Of a stretch of 64,000 nucleotides of DNA, positions 11,780-23,882 are shown one piece after another. The first letter of the stretch is position 1, and each line of letters begins with the position of its first letter. A program made the translations under genes and the position numbers. This DNA is from Codonopsis lanceolata (lineage: Eukaryota > Streptophyta > Magnoliopsida > Asterales > Campanulaceae): contig CM028379.1 of the NCBI GenBank assembly GCA_013146195.2, positions 87,044,617 through 87,108,616 of the forward strand. Direction: 5' to 3'. The notes under the pieces were generated by a model, which saw nothing but the letters and a program-made list of their open reading frames with translations, was not told where the DNA came from and made no database searches.

Positions 11780-11990
11780 CAAGTCAGTCCACTTTTCTGA
11801 ATTTTCAACATTTTTAGTACCTCATTTTTTAAATCTCTAAAGTCTACTTTCATAAAATTGTTCCTAAAATGTCCACCGCATAACTTATCGACCTGCTGCT
11901 TCGGTCGTCTTCTTCAAAAGTGTGTATGTATAACAACGGTGCTTGAGAAGACTTTCTCTGCAAATGGGTTAATATCTCCCTCCAATCCCC

Positions 11991-12163
11991 GTTCTCTATC
12001 TCTTTACAATTCTCTCTCTCTCAGAAGAAATGCCAAAAAAATCGCATAGCCTCGAATAGGAATTTCGCAAAAAAGGCTTCCAAATCATCAATAGCAGTCG
12101 TTGCGGACAACCATAAACTTTACTTCCTCCATCGTTCTTGTCGTCCTATGTCCATTAATTAGA
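11991..12163 (+). repeat. direct duplication, copy 1 (partner 12338-12505)
   Basis: The stretch from 'tctatctctttacaattctc' to 'cgtcctatgtccatt' recurs at 12338-12505 with roughly 80-85 % identity by eye, including 'ggcttccaaatcatcaata' and 'acttcctccatcg'. Both copies lie inside the putative transposon 11780-12965. Confidence 0.75.
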
Positions 12164-12337
12164 TGTTCGCTCTCCATTTCTGGCCAGGCCTTCGAATGAC
12201 ATTTCCGGCCAAGTCTTCTCCAGCTTTAATGCGCGCATAGCAAAATCTGATACGTGCATCGAATGTCAAAGACAGGCAAATCCGATGCACACATCGTTTT
12301 CGTTGGGGTTGCACCGACGGGGAAAATGACCTTTCTA

Positions 12338-12505
12338 TCTCTTATCTTTACAATTCTCTCTCTGCCCAGACAAATTCTCAGAAATCCCATAGCCTCAAAA
12401 AGGAACTCCACAAAAAGGGCTTCCAAATCATCAATAACAGTCGCTGTGGATAACCACAACCATTACTTCCTCCATCGCTTTTGTTGTCCTATGTCCATTT
12501 TCTAA
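12338..12505 (+). repeat. direct duplication, copy 2 (partner 11991-12163)
   Basis: Second copy of the unit described at 11991. Short indels and many transitions separate the two copies, so the duplication is not recent. Confidence 0.75.
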
Positions 12506-12965
12506 GGTAATTAATAGATTCAGCTAGGAGCCGAGCCCCAGTTGTTCTTTGACCATTCGATTTCGAGCTTAGATTTTGAGCATCAGATTTTGCGATGCAC
12601 GCATTGGTAGTCCCTAGGAGACTCCCCAACAACTGGCTCAATGGAAATCTTTTTCTCACTATGCAACTATTTTGCAATTGCAATGCATCAATTTGGTATT
12701 AGAATACAAAAGTAAATCTTGATGCATAAATTGGATTTCATGATGCACGCATCGGATTTGTGATACAGAAATCCCGATGCACAAATAGAGTTGTCGATGG
12801 AAAATTTGGAATTGTGAGGCATCGAGTTGGAATTACGGTGCTGCACATGCCAATTGAATTTCACTAAGGGAATACTCGTCCTTTTGTCCTAAAAATATCC
12901 TTTAGCTGTTAAATTAAAAGATAAATGACTTATAGAGTTAATATTGTTTAGAGTGGACCGACCTG

Positions 12966-15378
12966 AATTTCTTTTAAGGCACTTGGAAAGATCCGGCGTA
13001 TCTTTGGCCTTAACTGTGGAAGTTTGACCTCACGCTGCTACCGCTATCTCTAGGACCGATCGATGCCTCACCTGCATAGGTACCTGCCTAGTGTCGGTCC
13101 AACACCATCAAGTCAAGAGGTCATTTGCAGTTAGCCTCTTCCTATGCTTAACTATTTTCTTCGGATTTGACGCCCCGCTCTATTGAGTGTTTTTTAACCC
13201 TAGTTCCGCTAGTTCCGCTAGTCCTATAAGTCGCGTATGTACTTCAATAGTAGAAGAGAGAGAAAAGGTTAATCCTTGATCCCTTCACATGTATTTTCTA
13301 TAAAATAGATCTTTCTGACTCAAGATAAAACTCCTTCAATTAGAATCCTTAAAACGGTCATATGAAACCTACTCTTCATCGTTTGGAACACAATAATAAT
13401 TGAGTCATGCTTGTGTTTCGAGCAAACAGTTTTGGCTTGATGTGGCAATAAACTATTCTTAAAAAGTTGATTACATAAGTTTGATATCTTCGATTGAATA
13501 GAATGAAAGTTGAATTCATTTGGGGGGGGTTGTGGCATTTTTAGATGAACGTCTTGGTTCCTTTTATAGAAAAATCTTTCAAAACACATAACTATAGTTC
13601 CACTGCTGATTGCTAGATAAGAAAAAAAGTAATAAGTGTAAATTTGAGGCCACTAAAAATAACTTGAGTAATAAAGTCAAATATTTTTGTTAAAATTCAT
13701 ATTAGACGAAGTATTACTATTAATGCTTATTGGTACTGAGGGTTATCTCTCAAGGCTCATGAAAGAGCAATAGTAGATAGGATATAAAAGAAATTGTCGA
13801 TTCAATTTATGATATAATTACATCTAAAGGTACATTGATCAGATAATGAAACAAGTAAACAACGAAAATCTTTAATTTAATAAAACAATACTAAACACAG
13901 AGATCCACCCTTATAGCCAAAAAAGATTTCACTAAAAAATTATGAGTTTTACAAAAAACACGTGAAATCTAACCAAATATCAAAACTTTTAACAAGACAT
14001 CAAGTATGTAGAGGAAACCCACAAAAATACGAGTAAAACAAATTTGAGATTAAAAAATAAGTTTCCTAACAATTAGGAAAACAAACAACAAAAAGATCAA
14101 TACAACTCGTGATGTTACTGCATCCAAACACTTCAGCAAGCCTCTGTTCAATCTGCACGAAATCTTCTTATATTTATACTTGCGGTAGAATCCTACACAA
14201 ATAAGAAAACCAACAACCCTAAGGAAATATAGAATATTATGAAATAAAATATTAGTTTTCAAAAATAGTTTCCTAATTAAATTCAAAGATCTTACCAAAT
14301 ATTTTGTCTAACTTAAATATGGACTCTTGAGAGTTTTTTCGAAATATTTAATTATGGTAACATTTTACCTATTACTTTAGAACCAAGAAATATATAAAAT
14401 ATGATAACTATTTACCATAACTTTTGGATCAAGAAAGAGTATTAAATAAGATAATTATTTACTATAGCTTTTGGGCTAAAAAAAGACAACAATAAATAAA
14501 ATAGGATGACCCTATTTTACCCTTACACCTTATATGAGACGAGTTCGATGCCTAGCCTTTGAATAAAAAAGAATAAAAAATATACACCCTCTGTAGTATG
14601 TAAAAGGTTATGTTTGAAAAGTCTAATAATCAATGAGTATAGTACTAGAATTAGAGTTGGCTAACAGTAAAGCTCGAACACAATCAATATATTAATATTA
14701 AATGTAAATGGTAAATTCGAAATGTTTTACAAATTGTAGACATAATTTTTAAAATTATAATTTTAAAATGAAACATTTTAAAATAGCATAGAAGATAGCC
14801 TTGCTTGGAATGGAGGAGCATTACTGTTTTTGACAAAGATAAAATGTTAAAACCAATTTTATGGCTTAAGCATTCCTCGTGAGTCATGATTGACCATCCA
14901 TCTTAAATTTTAAGCAACCTAATGTGCGCGCCCAAATCATGACCAACGAGCCGTTAAAACATGCGGTGTTTGTATTATGGTAATGGCTCATCTGGGTCTA
15001 CATAATTGGGCCAGGCCTTCGATGCCTCTTTTTGATGTCTGTGTTATGTCAATATGGGTACTCAAATTATAATTTCAGGATTTTGGGCATGGATGCGAAA
15101 CAAATCATTGATAAACCTAAAAAGCCACGGAAGACATGCAATACCCAATTTTGAATGTTTGAAAACAAATGGAACGACTTTGAATTGTTTTTGGACTATA
15201 CTTGTACCGAAATTGAATGAACAATGATCATATGATGATGCAATTTTTTCGTTGCCAACAATGTATTCATTTAGATTTTGCTTTTTTTGGGTTCTAAAAC
15301 TTCCATAATGAAGTCAAATACAGAATTTCAAATTTGAATGTCCAGGAACATATTGTCACAAAACGGTCACCGATAGTA
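12966..15378. other. AT-rich intergenic spacer
   Basis: No gene, tRNA or clear transposon recognised. The longest open stretches are short, AT-driven and lack recognisable domains. A minor repeat 'gttccgcta' occurs twice in tandem at about 13202-13221. Confidence 0.6.
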
Positions 15379-15386
15379 GCACCAAG

Positions 15387-16878
15387 TAGAGCCGTCAAAA
15401 TGGGTTGGGCCCGTTGGGTTAGCCCACCCCGCTACTTAAAAAGGTGGGTTGGGTTGGGAAATTATGAACCCAAAAAAAGGTGGGTCAAATGGGTTGAACC
15501 CACACGGGTTTTGGGTTGGGGCGGGGCGGGGCGGGCGTGGGTTGACCCGTCAATTTGCCAAGTTGGAAAATTATTATTAGTTTAAATGTTTAATTCCTTA
15601 ATTTTCTTAACAGTTAACATTGATTATTATACATTACGTCTCTTACTTTACTGACCAAATACTTAGGGCACGCCGCACTCACTTCAGCCATTCAGCATTC
15701 AGAGGACAGCGTCACAGCGGCAGCCTACTCCTTCCTAGTCTCCTAGATCTAAAACAAACCCTTGCATCTCCATTCTCCAATCTCCAAGGCGTATCTTAGA
15801 CTTTCGAGTTCGATCTCTCCCTCTCTCTGTCTCTCACGATATGAGTATCAGTCTAGTCGATATATATGGCACTAGACAGTCTAGACGGCAGACGGACCAT
15901 CGATCACCCACCCCCAATCACCCACCCGGCCACCCCCAATCACCCGATTCAGTGATTCACCACCAGTGCCAGACCTGTCGGTCCACCAGACCACCACCAC
16001 CACCAGTCTTTCTCTATCGATCCTCCGAACCACCACCCTCCCTCAGGCCTCCACCAGTTACTAGCCTATCTCATCGGCCGGCTCTTGCATACTTGCTCAG
16101 TTGCTCTCTCATCTTCACTTCTTCAGTGGACAGCGGTAAGTACATACAATGATACAAATATACAATTGGTGCTTGGTTCGCTTGATTGAGCTAGAAATGG
16201 TGTTTCCTTTATTGGAAGAAACACGTGCAGAGCTTTCTTCGAGTATGGACCTCATATTCAGGGCCCCTTATTCTGAACTAAGTTCTGTTCAGGAGTCCAA
16301 ACCTGGATCGTTCAAATACAATATCATGGTTAGTTCTTGGAGAAATAGTTTCTGCAATCAGGGAAATGAACCTTACTGAACCTTGCCCGACGATATATTT
16401 ATTATTGCAGATACTAAACCAGCAACAGTGGCAGACTTAAAACAGGCAGGAAGGTCGTGGACTTTGGTTTGGGTTCCTTATGTCAATGACGATGAAGAAG
16501 TTGATATAAAAGAATGAATGATTGTGTTTGTTTTTGAGACTATTGAAAGACTTGGTATTTGTTTTTGATGAATGGTGGAAAACTATGTTATTTGAATGTT
16601 TGTGTTTGTTTTTTAGATTATTGAAATATTTTGTATTTGTTTTTGATGAATATTGAATGGTGAAAAACTTTGTGAGATTTTTGTATTAATTGTTTTTTAT
16701 AAAGTTTGTAAAAATTTGGTGGGTTGACCCACCGAACCCACAACCCATGTTGGGTTGGGTTGGGTTGATAGTTTTTAGGCCCACCACCTTTTTGGGCTGG
16801 CTCGCCCCGCCTCGCCAAATGGCAGGTTGAAGCGGGTTTTGGCCTGGCTCGCCCCGCCAATCCATTTTGACAGCTCTA
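15387..16878 (+). mobile_element. non-autonomous hAT transposon carrying a host gene fragment
   Basis: The termini are 'tagagccgtcaaaatgggtt' and, reverse complemented, 'tagagctgtcaaaatggatt' (18 of 20 identical). They are flanked by a perfect 8-bp target duplication 'gcaccaag' at 15379-15386 and 16879-16886, which is diagnostic for hAT. The subterminal regions are full of gggttggg-type repeats in opposite orientation. No transposase is present. The interior holds a fragment similar to a plant SEN1-like helicase gene. Confidence 0.92.
16149..16517 (+). pseudogene. captured fragment of a SEN1-like RNA/DNA helicase gene
   Basis: One frame runs from ATG 16149 to TGA 16515-16517 with a single internal TGA at 16377-16379. 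It encodes 'FPLLEETRAELSSSMDLIF', 'ESKPGSFKYNIMVSSWRNSF' and, after the stop, 'LPDDIFIIADTKPATVADL' and 'GRSWTLVWVPYVNDDE'. I recognise this as the region just upstream of the P-loop in the plant family of SEN1/UPF1-like superfamily 1 helicases; the ATPase motifs themselves are absent. A splice-donor-like GTAAGT lies at 16136-16141 after a CT- and CA-rich leader (15660-16135), so some of the parent 5' region may have been taken too. It is a fragment inside a transposon and is unlikely to make a working helicase. Confidence 0.7.
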
Positions 16879-16886
16879 GCACCAAG

Positions 16887-18457
16887 ATCCATGCCTAATT
16901 TGTCAGTAAACCAAGCTCCTCAGGCTACCGAACCCGATCTAGAAGCCCACAAGGCAAAACCTCAACCGAAAATTGCGGACCAGTACACTTTTTTCAAACG
17001 TTTTTCCTATCCATCAATTTTTTTTTTCAACCACTAATATCCATTTTGCAAAATATTGTTTCTAAAATGCACAAATCGTCTTTTTCCACATTTCTTGTCA
17101 ACACTTTGAGTTCGAAAATCATGATTATGCCCAACCAAACGGGGATCAACTTCATTATGATTGCGCATCGCGGTGCAAAATTGATGCAATAGCATTGATG
17201 AATCGCGGTGCGAAAATTGATGAAGCACAGCGAATTTGAGTGAATGATTCATAGCGCGTCTCAGGCTCACTAAAGGTACCGTAATCTTTTCGTCCCCATA
17301 AATGACTTTTTTCCGATTGAAAAAAAATACACAATACTGAAACAATTAAATTTTTTAGAAAATAGACCAATCCGAATTTACTCCAAACCAGACAGTCAAC
17401 TAGGCGCCAATGGACCCTCCCAATGACACAAACTATCTAGGATACAAAGCCCGACCCAAAACAATTGTATGTCGAAACAAACTAAGAAATTAGTCGGCAT
17501 CCATAGCCACCCACCTAAATTATAAAACAACCTCAAGACGACAATTACGATAATTGAGAAATCAACCCATTTGTCAAGGTAAAACTTAAGAAATATGGTG
17601 TTACATCTATTTTATGTAAAACAGATTCATATCATGTGTCGTTGGGTTGTGTGAAGCTCCGTCTTACAAATTAAGATCCGTAAAAATATATGACAAGAAA
17701 TCTACTCATTTGTCAAAACAAGATTTTGTGAACAAAATATAACAATACAATGTAACACTTGGTTCAACATAATAATATAATGTTACCCAAACGAGATAAT
17801 TGATCGTTTCTTTCATTCGGGTTTGTCACGTGACCGTGCCGTACTTCCAATAATATTAAACCAGAATTATAAAAGCTAGAAAAAGAAAAAAAAGAAAGAG
17901 AGAGACACATGTGCACTTGGAAAATAATGAAATTGTGAATCGTTAGTACAAAAATGAATCCAACTTTAACGAGAAGATTAGAAAGAATTCAATATTGAAA
18001 AAGATAAAGGCGGAGTTGATTGCAGCCCGCCTGGCCCTCATGACGTCTTTAACATTCCAAAGGGTTTGTCGTTGGTTGGGTACATTGGCCATTTCTTCAT
18101 ATCTTGCGGGGTTGATGTGTCCATCTCTTCTCTACTTTAATATTGTTATGATATCATATGATGTAAACAAAAACATGATTTCTTTTTTCTTTTTTTAAAT
18201 ATCGGAGTACATAGTACAGCGGATGTAAGTATGTCTGACCGAATCAACAGATTTTTAAGAGTTTTGGGAAAAAATCTGGATAGAGGGGTGCAAAGTGTTA
18301 GTTTTGAAACGTTCACACTAGTAGAAATAATTAGCTTGCATAGTTTGGACTTAGGAGGGTCCGAAGTTTTTTAGTCAAGTTTTTTAGTTTTTTTTTTTTT
18401 TCCTAATTTTCGTTTATTATTGTTTTTAGGTTTTGGGTTGTAAGGTTGTTTAAGGAT
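16887..18457. other. intergenic spacer
   Basis: No gene recognised. Around 17165-17230 there is a partial tandem repetition of 'cgcggtgcgaaaattgatg'. A palindromic 'gtcacgtgac' sits near 17825. Nothing else stands out. Confidence 0.55.
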
Positions 18458-18630
18458 ATACTCTCCCCGTCTAGACAAAGAGTCCATTATTTTATTTTAA
18501 AATGTTTCACTTAAAGAGTCTATTTTAAAAAATTAATGTATAAAATGTCATTTTATTATTAATAAACTACTAAAAATGTTATTTTATTAAAAAATCTGAC
18601 TTTTAAAAGGAGACTCTTTGTCCCAAACAA
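18458..18630. mobile_element. small MITE-like inverted-repeat element
   Basis: The left side contains 'agacaaagagtcc' and the right side, reverse complemented, 'gggacaaagagtctcc', bracketing an AT-rich core. The ends resemble degenerate Stowaway-type termini. No clear TA duplication could be fixed. Confidence 0.4.
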
Positions 18631-19990
18631 ATGAAATATAAATATCCTCTTCAACATGTATTAGTCATTCAATTTATAGTAATAAATTATTTTCTTTCTT
18701 TCTACACGGTGTAAAACCTTAGTTGATATAGGCTTGTTCGTGAGAATTTCTTGTAGTAAGAATTTGCTATTGTTGGTAGTAGAACAAGATGAACACCAAC
18801 CTTATTGTCAGGACTAATCACCCCTTCCACTTGGACTAAAGATTATCTTCCACCTTATTTAGGATAAAGTTGACTAACTTGTCAACACCAACATTAACAT
18901 CATTTTGTTTCCCAACAAATATCATCGTTTGTATTGTTAACTTTTATCATGCCGTGCTTTGAATTATATATTTAAAGGTTAAATCTATATCTGGATAAAG
19001 ATTGATAATTAAGTAAGTAGGCCGACAGACAATCAGTATAGAATTTTGTGAGGTCCCTCATGCATTTGAATCTTAAATTGGAGTGCGATTATTCTTATAC
19101 TAATTTTGTATTGGACCCGAGAGGAAAATAAATTCATGTAACAAACCCAAACAACTCAGGTAAAAGGAAATGAGTAGGTTTCCTGTGAGGCATTTACGGA
19201 TTTTAATCTGTAAAATAGAACACACTTTCTCACAATTCAGTCAATCAATGCGCGATGAAACAGATCTAGATGGTTTTTGCGAAACGGAATTTGGAATACT
19301 TATTGACATAAGAATTACCCTAAAGAAGTTCCGACAAATATTCATGCTCTTCTTATGAAAAAGATGTTTATCAAATTTTCTTACCATAGGTGTAACTGAA
19401 ATAAGATATATAATCACTCAAATTTTAAAGCATGGGTTTATGTGCTTATGGCACAAAGGCGATAATGCCCACTTTAAAATGATATTTAGATAGTAATTAT
19501 GGTAAGCACCGAGATGGATCTTCAATTGAACTTTGGACTTTCGAATTTTGCAGGGTATGGCGTTAACAAATTCCTCGAGTATGTCTAACTTAATCAATAT
19601 TTCATCAATTTTAATTACTCTCTACATAATTGTTTCGTTTTCCTTTTTTCAAAATAATTATTCTGGTTCTAAATATTACTCCGTATCCATTGCGTCTCAA
19701 TTTTTTTCATACTTTAATTATGATCACGTACATAAAGGCATTATAGGAAACTACACTCTTTTGCACATATTTATATATAGGTACTTAATACAATATATAT
19801 AAAATGCTTAATACAACACTTTATAGGGAATTATTTTTTTCTCAATCCCTTACTACATTTTAAATTATTATTTTCTCCACTATCGAATTATTGTCCTATT
19901 TTTCGTATGTTCCAAAAGAAAAGTTGTCATATTTATAAACTATCATTTTTAAGATTAGTTTTTTTTTTTTTTTTTACCAATTTACTCTTA
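18631..19990. other. AT-rich intergenic spacer
   Basis: No gene or RNA recognised; many poly-A/T tracts. Short open stretches (for example 19170-19358) have no recognisable domain. Confidence 0.55.
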
Positions 19991-20307
19991 CTCCATCTGT
20001 CCCAAAATAACTGAGGTTTTTTTTAAAAAAAATTGTCTCAAAATAATTGATGTTATAGAATTTCAATTTTTTTTTAAATTAATTCATGTACATTTTTGCA
20101 AAATTATCAATATTAATTACTTTCTAATTAAATATTGCATTGAGAAAAGTAGAACGATTTAAATAGAGATGTTAGAATAAAAAAATAAATCATGTAACTT
20201 AATAACAATAATAATTGCAATAAATAATACTACAATAAGTATTTTTATAAAACTCTTTAATCCGTGTACAAATCTTTAAAATATCATTTATTTTAGAACA
20301 AAAAGAG
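19991..20307. mobile_element. Stowaway-like MITE
   Basis: Flanked by TA on both sides (19989-19990 and 20308-20309). The left end 'ctccatctgtcccaaaataa' and the reverse complement of the right end 'ctctttttgttctaaaataa' agree at 14 of 20 bases and show the usual ctccNtcNgtcc-type start. The AT-rich core has no coding capacity. The ends are diverged, so it is old. Confidence 0.6.
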
Positions 20308-20907
20308 TACTCTTAATTGTAGTTTATTGACGACCACATGCAAATGGACTTTTAGGGCAAGTCAAATGATAAAGATCAAAACCAAATTTTAATACATATA
20401 TAAAAGTATTAGACTCTCTAATGATAAAAGTAAAATATATCAAAATTAAGTACAGACTAGAGAAGGTACCAAATTTGATATCTTCTTTAGTACTACACCT
20501 AATTTTAATACCCTTCATTTTGACCATATATTTATGTGCTAATATGTTGGTAAATTTTGTATATTAATATTTTAATTTTATTTTTATATTGTGATGTGTT
20601 GGATATAATTTGTTTAAAATTATTATTATATCAAATTTTAATACCTATGATTGAAAATAATTATATGATATCCATAAATAGCAACCAATAAGTATTAAAT
20701 TTTAATAACAATAGGCAAATACCACAATTGGAGTTACTCTTAAGAAACTACATTTTATTTTAAGCTTTATACTACACTCCAACCAATTAGTTTTTGTTAA
20801 TCAATGAATGGAATCAAATTGACAAATATAACAACAATTCACTACTTAAACGAGTATTTAAAAAATAAAGTTGTAAAGCCAAAAGAATAAAGACAAACAC
20901 ACAATGA
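20308..20907. other. AT-rich spacer
   Basis: Nothing recognisable beyond AT-rich sequence. Confidence 0.5.
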
Positions 20908-20915
20908 ATTATGTC

Positions 20916-21152
20916 TAGGATGACAATTCGTGTTATTGTGTCGTGTTCGTACCTCATTATCGTGTTTTCATATTATCTATCTTATTTGATCATAAATATA
21001 ACAATAAATATTAATTTGAATATATTAACAATTTCATATCTTTCGTGTCGTGTCGTGCTGGGCTTATCGTGTCATTTGTCTCTGTAATCGTGTTTTATAA
21101 TCGTATCGTGTTGGTTCGTGCTATCGTGTCGTGCCTTCCATTGCCACCCCTA
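20916..21152. mobile_element. hAT MITE
   Basis: Begins 'taggatgacaattcgtg' and ends 'cattgccaccccta'; the reverse complement of the end reads 'taggggtggcaatg', matching the start. A perfect 8-bp target duplication 'attatgtc' lies at 20908-20915 and 21153-21160. The subterminal regions carry repeated 'cgtgtcgtg' words. No coding capacity. It lies about 340 bp beyond the 3' end of the host gene. Confidence 0.88.
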
Positions 21153-21448
21153 ATTATGTCATTGCATTGTAACTCAAAGCTATTGAAATTTAAGGAGTTG
21201 TACGGAAAAATGTTAGTACTACCACTTGGCAGATTTGTTATTTACATATCAAGGACATCATATTGAAACTGAATAGAATAGAAACCAAAATAAAGAGGGC
21301 AGTTTATTTGACAAATGGCCATACCCTAGCAAGTTCGCTGCCTCAATCTTTTCTATTAGATTTCTGGCTAATGTTAATAGGCTCTATAACTCCTTTGCAT
21401 GAACAATAATTAGATAAAAACAAAATATTGAAAAAGGCAAAAAATGAT

Positions 21449-21454
21449 TTTATT
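21449..21454 (-). terminator. polyadenylation-signal-like AATAAA of the host gene
   Basis: On the minus strand an AATAAA occurs about 40 nt after the stop codon of the 21490-21948 gene, in AT-rich sequence. Position and motif fit a near-upstream polyadenylation element. Confidence 0.4.
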
Positions 21455-21489
21455 TTGTTAATTATAACTGTCTACAATTTTCCAAAAAA

Positions 21490-21948
21490 TTACTCGGGAA
21501 TAGTAACCAATACAGGTCGCCACGCTCGTCTAAGCAGTAACCGTTGCCTCAAACTCCCCGACAACGGTCTCAGCGACCGCGGACTCCCACGCCGCCCTAT
21601 CATTCCTCCACCACCACCACCGCCGCCAAATCCTCCTTCACCACCATCCCCCCTTACCTTCACTGAATCCCTCTCTTCAATCGGCGGAGACGAAACGAAC
21701 AAGTCCTTAAGCTTGTGCCGTTGCCCCAACTCTTTCCTATTTTCAGGCGAATCTCTGCTCCTCTCCCTCCGATCTACAGAGTCATCGCAAGGGGGTAGCC
21801 TTCGGCCACTGCCGCCGCGGCCGAGGAGCATTCGTAGAGTCTTCCGCCTTCGGAGATGAACAACGGGGCTGGTGGAAGGGCTTCGAGTCGGACTACTGGC
21901 GACGGCGCATTGAGTGGCTAAGTGCTTGAATTTCTGCAGCGTCGCCAT
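21490..21948 (-). CDS. plant-specific small protein of unknown function (152 aa), host gene
   Basis: Single exon, read from ATG at 21948 (MATLQKFKHLATQCAVA) to a TAA at 21490-21492. The N-terminus has a Ser-Pro-rich stretch (SPTRSPSTSPVVHL) and a basic motif (RRRKTLRMLL). The middle contains 'KLKDLFVSSPP', then a glycine-rich linker, and the C-terminus is basic and ends 'RRAWRPVLVTIPE'. I recognise the N- and C-terminal blocks as those of a conserved land-plant family without known function. There is no signal peptide or membrane segment; the basic blocks would suit a nuclear or nucleic-acid role, but that is inference. The frame stays open upstream of this ATG, but that part reads like a CT-rich leader with low-complexity translation, so I chose the start at the conserved MATLQKFK. 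Confidence 0.8.
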   Translation of the reverse strand: MATLQKFKHLATQCAVASSPTRSPSTSPVVHLRRRKTLRMLLGRGGSGRRLPPCDDSVDRRERSRDSPENRKELGQRHKLKDLFVSSPPIEERDSVKVRGDGGEGGFGGGGGGGGMIGRRGSPRSLRPLSGSLRQRLLLRRAWRPVLVTIPE

Positions 21949-22300
21949 TCTCGATCTAAACAATAATTTCTCTTTCGCTCTCTTCCTCTCTCTTAAATTC
22001 TCTGAACCAATAAAACTGAAAAGTAACAATGGATTAATAGATAGGAGAGAGAAAGTGAGATCTGAAGGTCTCAGCCATGGAAATAGATAGATTCTTTGTT
22101 TCTTCTGTACACTTTGGAATTGGGAGGCGAGTGAGAGAGAAAGAAAAAAAGGGGTTAAATAATTGACGGGATAGGAGGGTAGGGGATACGGACGGGTCGG
22201 ATTATTTTCTCGAGACGAATTTGGACCGCCTGTTAATTTTTGTTTCTTTTTAGGCTTCCCCCATCCGAATGATGGAATTATTATTCCACGTGGCCTACTA
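21949..22300 (-). promoter_or_regulatory. leader and promoter region of the host gene, with G-box
   Basis: Upstream of the ATG the minus strand is strongly CT-rich, as in many plant leaders. A TATA-like 'attatttaacc' lies near 22153-22163. A palindromic G-box 'ccacgtgg' occurs at 22286-22293, about 340 bp before the start codon, a possible site for bZIP or bHLH factors. The TATA assignment is tentative. Confidence 0.45.
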
Positions 22301-22612
22301 TTTGCAAGTTTTTGAACTAGTCCCTGTTGTGGGCCCATTTTTGGTATATATTATACATTTATACGCCTGCATAAATATTGAACTGAATTACAAAGAGTAG
22401 CGTCTGCGTCAGTTTCTATTCCTCGGTAGTAGTGTGCAAGATTTTTTTAAAATTGATGAATCAATCAAAACTGACCGAATTAACTACTTTGGCCTGCTTC
22501 GGATCTAAATTTTCACAAAATCAGATATTTAGGTTGGTTCGATTCTCGAACTAAAAAAAACACAAAATCGGATCGAACCGACTCAATATGTTGTTTATTT
22601 ATTTATTTTATT

Positions 22613-22613
<1 letters not shown>

Positions 22614-22690
<77 letters not shown>

Positions 22691-22710
22691 ATATTATATA
22701 AGTATATAAG
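22614..22710. repeat. (TA)n microsatellite
   Basis: About 35 TA units in a row followed by imperfect AT sequence. Similar TA arrays recur at 22847-22884, 23453-23486 and 23885-23920; the middle two continue into (CA)n. Confidence 0.95.
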
Positions 22711-22843
22711 GGTGTAAGTCGGAACCACCGAACCACCGAACCGAACCAAACCACACCAAACAAGTCGGTTTGGTTCGGTTTTGGTCGAAGGCGGTTCGGT
22801 TTTGGTCGAAGGCGGTTCGGTTTCGGTTTCAAAAAATAGAAAA

Positions 22844-22898
<55 letters not shown>

Positions 22899-23449
22899 AG
22901 ATTTTAAAAATCGTTAGGCGGGTTAGACGGCACACTAGCACCTAGGGGACTAGTTGGGGCGTAATCGGGACCTAGACGGGGCCTAAAAGTAAGGCATAAC
23001 CATTTTTTTGATAATTTACATCAAAGATGAAACACATTAACTACAAATTTAATTTTTTTATATTTATCATTTTATCAAATACTTGTCTATATTTGTAAAA
23101 TGAACAAAAATAGACAAACCTATCATTAATCCCAATTCTCAACAACCCCAAAGCAATAATCCAGCCAAGTTTAGAACTAAAAACAAAAAAGATATTACTC
23201 CAGTTCGCCCCCCCCCCAATTACCTCCCTCTCTGCCACACCATTACCACTCCCCCTTCAATTCCTTCTCCAGTTCGCCCCCCTTCCTTCTCTGGTCACCA
23301 CATGCCACAAAATCAAAGCTACAAAAATAAATTAAGGTCGGCGAGGTTTGGCGTAGGTGTCGACTCAGTCGATTAGACGACGACTAAGAAAGTCACGACG
23401 GTAGAGAAGGGCATAGCTCCTAGGCGGGGCCAGGCGGGAAGTTTTAGAA

Positions 23450-23504
<55 letters not shown>

Positions 23505-23882
23505 TATAAGCATACTAAACCAAACAAAATTTTGATTGCTGGAGAACTATTATTTCTTCCATTGTCTGTGTTTATTTTAGAATTTGTATTATTTTATTTA
23601 TGATAATTTGTTGTTAGTAGGTTATTTCCTAATTTTGATATTAATTCTAAATTAAAATCTTATTTTTATTGTTATTTTTAATGTTGGTTAATTTCATTAA
23701 AAATAATTTATATAAACCACAAAACCGAATCAAACCAAACCAAACCAAACCAAACCGAGTGGTTCGGTTCGGTTCGGTTCCAAATCTTACTTGGTTCGGT
23801 TCGGTTTGAGATTTTTAGAACCACTAGGAGGCGGTTCGGTTTGTGGTTTTGGTATAAACCAAATCAAACCGAACCACTTACA

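Larger units (their letters stand above)
11780..12965. mobile_element. putative non-autonomous DNA transposon with imperfect inverted ends
   Basis: The left end 'caagtcagtccacttt' and the reverse complement of the right end 'caggtcggtccactct' match at 13 of 16 bases, and the following AT-rich blocks are also similar. No convincing target duplication was found, so superfamily is open; Mutator-like is one possibility. The interior holds a 165-bp direct duplication and many 'gatgcac' words, and no transposase. Confidence 0.35.

Noticed and set aside
13000..13200. Possible tRNA or SINE head
   Set aside because: I could not find A and B boxes with correct spacing or a cloverleaf.
15841..16152. 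103-residue Pro/His-rich ORF in the hAT element
   Set aside because: Low-complexity CA-rich leader sequence; no domain recognised, more likely untranslated leader of the captured gene.
21490..22338. A 282-residue reading of the host gene starting at 22338
   Set aside because: The extra N-terminal 130 residues come from a CT-rich leader with low-complexity content; the conserved start is the MATLQKFK at 21948.
22603..22941. ORFs of alternating Tyr-Ile
   Set aside because: Translation of TA microsatellites.
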